From Welwitschia mirabilis (Eukaryota; Gnetophyta; Gnetopsida; Welwitschiales), in the NCBI GenBank assembly GCA_051453625.1, contig JBOZIK010000001.1, positions 219,409,961-219,473,960 on the forward strand: a DNA stretch of 64,000 nucleotides, read 5' to 3'. Under the pieces are notes generated by a model, which saw only the letters and a list, made by a program, of their open reading frames with translations, ran no database searches and was not told where the DNA came from. This document shows positions 59,512-64,000 of the stretch, in pieces. Position 1 is the first letter of the stretch; the number at the start of each line of letters is the position of its first letter. Position numbers and translations under genes: made by a program.

Positions 59512-60258
59512 AGATGCTATAGGGTGTGTTTTTGCAATTCATTACATCTTACTAAATCTTATTAATCAAAATAGATATCTTGCATAATATGACACTCTAG
59601 TATAGATGGGAATGACCCAAATGTCATAAACCCATTGAAGGCATATAAGAGAAGAAGAAGAATTATTTTCCAAGGAAAATGTGGTATCCTAAGCTTAAGA
59701 ATAATGTAGGAAAATAAATATGTAATGCAATGCAAATGCAATTTATCCTACATGAATTCCTATCTAAGTACTTAATTGACTTATCAGGAGATTAATCCTA
59801 TATAACCTAAATCAGCCAAGGATATTGTTACTAACCAAGACTAACTTAATCTATTAAGTGAAGTAAATAAAGTGCAATGCAAAATGATTCTAAACTACTT
59901 TGGTCAACCTTATTGAAGGTTATCCTTAAGACCTATATCATTAATGAAACTATCACCAAATCAAGAATAAGATAAATCATAAGGGATATATAATAGTATA
60001 AATTTATAATAGAAAAATAAAGTTTTATATTAAGGATTAAATCATCATTTGGATTACAAAATAGTTGAGTCTCAATGGACAATGCACATTCCTTTCCTAA
60101 GGAAATGTCTTTTTGCAACTCACAAGATGGATCTCCCATCCTTTGATCTCTTACCACAAGAATTTCTAGTGAAAATTAAGATGGATAGGAGAATCAAAAG
60201 GGGGTTTTATTTATAGGGCAAAGAATGAAAAACCATTACTGAAAATGTACTTGAAAAA

Positions 60259-60478
60259 TACAGTCAAATCAGAGAAAGAAATGGATAAAAGTAAACTGTC
60301 CATTCATATTTCATCCTANNNNNNNNNNNNNNNNNNNNNNNNNNNNNNNNNNNNNNNNNNNNNNNNNNNNNNNNNNNNNNNNNNNNNNNNNNNNNNNNNN
60401 NNNNNNNNNNNNNNNNNNATACAGTCAAATCAGAGAAAGAAAGGGATAAAAGTAAACTGTCCATTCATATTTCATCCT
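60259..60478. other. assembly gap (60319-60418) with duplicated flanks
   Basis: The 60 bases before the gap (60259-60318) recur after it (60419-60478) with one T/G difference. An unmerged contig overlap, probably allelic. Confidence 0.85.
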
Positions 60479-60661
60479 AACTATTGTGGGATGACGAAGG
60501 TGACAATGGTTTATACATTATGATTTGTTTTCCTTCATGTCATGGGAACAACATGGAGGATGACATCCTTAGAAAAGAGTCTTCCATTTGTGTTAGCTCT
60601 AGTCTAGTCAGCATCTTATTTTAGCATGTGTGAATCTCTTGTCCTATGGGGATGACAGTGA

Positions 60662-61289
60662 NNNNNNNNNNNNNNNNNNNNNNNNNNNNNNNNNNNNNNN
60701 NNNNNNNNNNNNNNNNNNNNNNNNNNNNNNNNNNNNNNNNNNNNNNNNNNNNNNNNNNNNNNNNNNNNNNNNNNNNNNNNNNNNNNNNNNNNNNNNNNNN
60801 NNNNNNNNNNNNNNNNNNNNNNNNNNNNNNNNNNNNNNNNNNNNNNNNNNNNNNNNNNNNNNNNNNNNNNNNNNNNNNNNNNNNNNNNNNNNNNNNNNNN
60901 NNNNNNNNNNNNNNNNNNNNNNNNNNNNNNNNNNNNNNNNNNNNNNNNNNNNNNNNNNNNNNNNNNNNNNNNNNNNNNNNNNNNNNNNNNNNNNNNNNNN
61001 NNNNNNNNNNNNNNNNNNNNNNNNNNNNNNNNNNNNNNNNNNNNNNNNNNNNNNNNNNNNNNNNNNNNNNNNNNNNNNNNNNNNNNNNNNNNNNNNNNNN
61101 NNNNNNNNNNNNNNNNNNNNNNNNNNNNNNNNNNNNNNNNNNNNNNNNNNNNNNNNNNNNNNNNNNNNNNNNNNNNNNNNNNNNNNNNNNNNNNNNNNNN
61201 NNNNNNNNNNNNNNNNNNNNNNNNNNNNNNNNNNNNNNNNNNNNNNNNNNNNNNNNNNNNNNNNNNNNNNNNNNNNNNNNNNNNNNNNN
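60662..61289. other. assembly gap, 628 N
   Basis: Inside the 5' LTR of the LARD. The aligned 3' LTR suggests about 170-200 bases are missing here, so the N length seems overestimated. Confidence 0.7.
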
Positions 61290-61362
61290 TCTAAACCTAT
61301 AGACATGTCCTGAAAATAGCTCATAATACCCCATCAAATACATACAATTTGGAAATGCATCA

Positions 61363-61367
61363 ATATC
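61363..61367. repeat. target site duplication (right) of the LARD insert
   Basis: ATATC, identical to 52324-52328. Confidence 0.9.
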
Positions 61368-61790
61368 ATTCATCAAAGTTATGAAAATAGCATATGAATT
61401 TGTCAATTCAAAGGACTTCACTATGAACTTGTAGTACTTAAATGTTATTCTAAAGGTGGTTTTGTAAAATCTCCTTTTTTGATGCGGATTTGATGATATC
61501 TATATTTTAAGTTAGTCTTTAAAGAAAATTTGCTTCCTTAAAGTTTATCTAATAAGTTATTAACAAAGAATACCTATTTTTAATGATTACCTTATTTAGA
61601 TATCTGTAGTTAATGCAGAGTTACAAGGTACCATTCTTTTTCTTCATAAAGAGTACTAGGGCTCTCCAAGATGATACACTATGATGGATATTACCTTCCA
61701 AAAGTAGTTGTTCAATTTGCAATTTTTATTTCCTTAGTTTTATTATTAAAGACCAATAAGGAGCTTGTGCTATTGGTTGTGCTTTAGGAA
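61368..61790 (-). pseudogene. RT N-terminal half of the chromovirus-type element
   Basis: The minus strand from ~61745 reads LQIEQLLLEGNIHHSVSSW, then ALVLFMKKKNGTL, stop, LCINYRYLNKVIIKNRYSLL, the fingers domain of gypsy RT. Near 61400 it ends AIFITLMNDI at the LARD insertion point, where the palm motif continues at 52323 (FQYYL...). A stop replaces the Arg in the usual G-x-x-R-x-C-x-D-Y block. Confidence 0.85.
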
Positions 61791-61959
61791 TTAGATAAAT
61801 TTTATGCTATACTTTCCTCTTTGATGATAAGGTCTTGGAATCTTTAAGCACAGTAAAAACTTCTCATATTTATGCTAGTAATGTATGATTATTTTGTTGT
61901 TTTTTCCCCTTCTATTAAGGTGATAAACACATATTTCCTTTTAACAGCTTTGGATAAAT

Positions 61960-62390
61960 ACATGGATGAGGTCAAGGATACTCTCTTATTTCATTCCTTC
62001 CTCTTTAAGATTTGTTCTCCAACCAAATTTGATAGCAAAAAAGTGTGTTAGCAAAAATTAATTTAGACATTATATGTAATTAAAAATGGAATTCCTAAGA
62101 TGGCATGATATTCTTTAATTTGAAAAACATAAAACTTATCCCTATAGTACAAGTTATGAATGAGGTAATTGATAAGGGCAATAGTCCCATCATGTATAAG
62201 AAAATTACCTTCTGAAACCCCTATTATAGATTTTTATTCCTTGAAAGGGGTAGTATCTAATTTGTAGAATAATGCTAAAGAGATAAATTTCTAGAAGACA
62301 CCACTATCTACTATGAATGAAACAAAGAAAGATGAAATTTGACCATGTAATTCCAAGATAGAGTACTATTTATGAGTTATACTTACTTGG
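61960..62390 (-). pseudogene. aspartic protease of the chromovirus-type element
   Basis: The minus strand around 62325-62260 reads FIVDSGVF, stop, KFISLALFYKL; the D-S-G active site is intact (usual form VDSGAS.NF.S). ILGIPFLITYNV follows near 62105-62080, the standard second protease block (..LG..WL...). Stops separate them. Confidence 0.72.
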
Positions 62391-62399
62391 ATGATGGCA

Positions 62400-63440
62400 T
62401 ACCATCTTTTTGGTAGTGGGATTGAATTCTATTAGGCTTGGTATTGGTTTTTTTGAAAAAATCTTGGTGTTTGAACTCTAGAATAATAATTCCTAGCAAT
62501 GTAATCTTTATTCTAAATGTTTCATACATCAATGGTATGTTTTTCATATTAGGTTTATTCACTTGTGAATTATGGATCTCTTTTCATCAATTATCCTATC
62601 ATTAAAGGTAGTCTCGCATCTTATGGTAGGTATTTTCATTGATTTGATTTCTAGAGTGTGAAGGATACTTTTGAGTTTGAGTAGTCAAGTGCTAATAAAA
62701 CTATTAATTAACTTCTTCTTAGATAAATTCTTGTGATATTTTATCAAGCACTAGAATTTAGACTAGTGTTCATCAAGTAGGAATTTTCTAAAATGGAGTC
62801 ATTACAATTCCACCATTTGTTCTTCTATGAAATTTTTAGGGATAAATTTTCTTTTGAATTCCTTCATAAAGATATCCTAAGATACTCATTGTGGGTAATT
62901 TTGCTACCATCAAAATCATCATTCCTATGCATTTCCTATTAAAAAGATATTAGCACATGTACATCTTCATTTTAGTAGGACATTTTAAAGGTTAAAGTAA
63001 TTTTCTATCTCCTAAATTCAGGAAATCACTTCTTAACTTATTCCTACTTTACCTTCATATGTCTTAAGGCATATCATCTTAGCAATTTCTTCTTCTTTCC
63101 ATTATTTTATTATGGAGTTGTTTACTTAGTTAGATAGAAATACTTAATGGTTTGCCTCTATATCTAGTAGTATCATTTAAATGTTTTTAAGATCAATTAC
63201 AATAGATGGAGTATTTTGTCTTGAGGTAGATGGTTGTCATTAGGATACCCTTAGGTTTGTTCAATAAGTTTTTCTTCTAAGTAAGAGAAAAGATTATAAA
63301 TCCTACTGGTGAGAAGTTCATCATGAGAGTAGATGTGATTTAATTATGTCTTTATTACATTTATCCTTTTATTTACCCTCTATTTCATGGTGTACTAATT
63401 GGTTCTACATCCTCCTGAATTCATATCCTTTCTTCCTTTC
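62400..63440 (-). pseudogene. gag remnant of the chromovirus-type element
   Basis: Between protease and PBS on the minus strand. Near 62520-62480 a stretch ...NKDYIARNY stands where the CCHC zinc knuckle usually ends in ..K.GHIARNC, with His and the last Cys both read as Tyr, as C-to-T and G-to-A changes would give. Upstream text is too broken to assign residue by residue. Confidence 0.5.
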
Positions 63441-63441
63441 T

Positions 63442-63456
63442 CTTGTTTTGATATTA
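63442..63456 (-). other. primer binding site, tRNA-iMet type (chromovirus)
   Basis: The minus strand reads TAATATCAAAACAAG, which equals TGGTATCAGAGCAAG with only G-to-A changes. This is the usual chromovirus primer. Confidence 0.6.
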
Positions 63457-64000
63457 CTCCCTCCTTCTTATAGTGGGTATTATGTTCTTTTATAGTGCTA
63501 GTGCAAGAGTTAGATATTTGTAATTGACTGGTAGTTAGTAAATTAATTAGTAATTATCATAATAATCCTTAATAACATAGGTCCTATTGGTGGTAACTGT
63601 CAAAAAAGATATGCTTCCAATTAACCCAAGTGTAACATTAGAGTATACATAAGTGTTAAGATCAAACTATGACATTGGGCATTGAAGTGTAATGTTGACC
63701 ATCTAATTATAACATCAGTTCCCCAATTGTAACATCAGTGCTTCTTTGTAGAGTAGGATCAAATATGATACCAAGCATCAAAATTAAATAGGAGGTGTTA
63801 GGATCTCATAGGAGCAAATATAACATTGGGCGTCCAAGTGTGATATTAACCACATAAGTGTTACATCATACACCTAAGTATGACATCAAAGATCTTTATC
63901 ATGGATAGGATGGAGCAAAATCGATAATGTCAGAGGCAAACAGAAGCTGTTAAAGCCTTATGGGATCAAGTGCGATGTCAGGCACTCAAATGCAACATCA
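63457..64000 (-). repeat. 5' LTR (partial) of the chromovirus-type element
   Basis: Follows the PBS on the minus strand and runs out of the window. A TATA candidate (TATAAAAGAAC on the minus strand) lies near 63490-63500. From 63640 to 64000 there are about ten degenerate copies of a motif close to CAAGTGTGACATCA (AAGTGTAACATTA, AATTGTAACATCA, AAGTGTGATATTA, AAGTGCGATGTCA). The exact LTR/PBS border is uncertain by ~15 bases. Confidence 0.6.

Larger units (their letters stand above)
52329..61362 (-). mobile_element. LARD-like non-autonomous LTR retrotransposon, full-length copy
   Basis: A complete minus-strand element with LTRs 52329-53584 and 59515-61362 (the latter padded by gaps), tRNA-Asp PBS, polypurine tract and ATATC target duplications. 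The ~5.9-kb interior has no recognisable protease, RT, RNase H or integrase on either strand, only one ORF-like region near the PBS. Long LTRs, a long non-coding interior and proper PBS/PPT define a LARD (large retrotransposon derivative), which needs enzymes from a partner element. The tRNA-Asp primer suggests a Ty3/gypsy Athila/Tat partner. An internal duplication sits at 54440-57200. Confidence 0.85.
59515..61362 (-). repeat. 5' LTR of the full LARD copy
   Basis: The plus strand runs TGCTATAGGGTGTG...TTTGGAAATGCATCA. Interrupted by a 100-N gap (60319-60418) and a 628-N gap (60662-61289); by comparison with the 3' LTR (1256 bp) the true missing length is small. GGGATGAC motifs at 60480-60660. 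Minus-strand TATA (TATAAATA) at 60208-60215. Confidence 0.9.
50151..64000 (-). mobile_element. Ty3/gypsy chromovirus-type element, split by a LARD insertion
   Basis: Read on the minus strand from the window end: LTR (64000 to about 63457), iMet PBS, gag, protease, RT N-terminal half, then the LARD insert (61362-52329), RT C-terminal half, RNase H and integrase down to about 50290. Order PR-RT-RH-IN makes it Ty3/gypsy. The RT text (L.E.L..G.I..SVS.W.A.V.F..KK.G......INYR.LNK....N.Y) and the iMet primer fit chromoviruses rather than Athila/Tat. The 3' LTR is not found. All domains are broken. Confidence 0.82.

Noticed and set aside
60621-61421. Long open frames (over 200 codons) on both strands
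   Set aside because: Almost all of the length is the 628-N gap; no real codons support them. The same applies to frames over 32600-33519, 4093-4382 and 45075-45374.
63640-64000. Regularly recurring ~14-base motif suggesting a CRISPR-like array
   Set aside because: Copies are imperfect, spacing is irregular, and the setting is the U3 of a plant LTR element.

Overview
This window comes from a flowering-plant nuclear genome and, as far as I can read it, holds no intact cellular gene. It is very AT-rich and CpG-poor. What can be identified is a nested pile of old LTR retrotransposons whose families are typical of angiosperms: Ty1/copia of the SIRE/Opie (Maximus) type, Ty3/gypsy of the Athila type, a Ty3/gypsy chromovirus, and a large non-autonomous family (LARD-like) with a tRNA-Asp-type primer site. 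Every reading frame is broken by stops and frameshifts. Many of these are explained by C-to-T and G-to-A changes, as expected after long cytosine methylation. The species cannot be named from the sequence.

Layout. 1-1551: 3' end and LTR of an Opie-like copia element (+). About 1552-6305: interior and partial 5' LTR of a LARD copy (-). 6306-25383: an Athila-like element (+), inserted in that LTR and itself split by a complete Opie/SIRE-like element (-) at 10247-19422 with a perfect 5-bp target duplication (CCTTC). 25484-27800: part of a second LARD copy (-), with PBS and LTR. 27972-45549: a SIRE-like copia cluster with an LTR, a partial interior, an inverted LTR, a second interior, a shared LTR, a third interior and a partial LTR. 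The second and third interiors lack reverse transcriptase; the first is cut by a gap before it would be reached. 45550-50150: unassigned AT-rich DNA. 50150-64000: a chromovirus (-) whose reverse transcriptase is split by a LARD element (52329-61362, TSD ATATC).

The order of events can partly be read: LARD copy, then Athila into it, then Opie into Athila; separately, chromovirus, then LARD into it. In both cases with a target duplication, the host element's reading frame resumes on the far side of the insert, which confirms the boundaries independently of the LTRs.

No unknown biological system is evident. The most interesting signals are family-specific arrays of short motifs in the U3 part of all five LTR families, a coding remnant shared by two LARD copies, an extra ORF after pol that persists in two SIRE-like copies whose reverse transcriptase is gone, and repeat arrangements (shared LTR, inverted LTR, duplicated blocks) that are either recombination products or assembly artefacts at the 11 N gaps.
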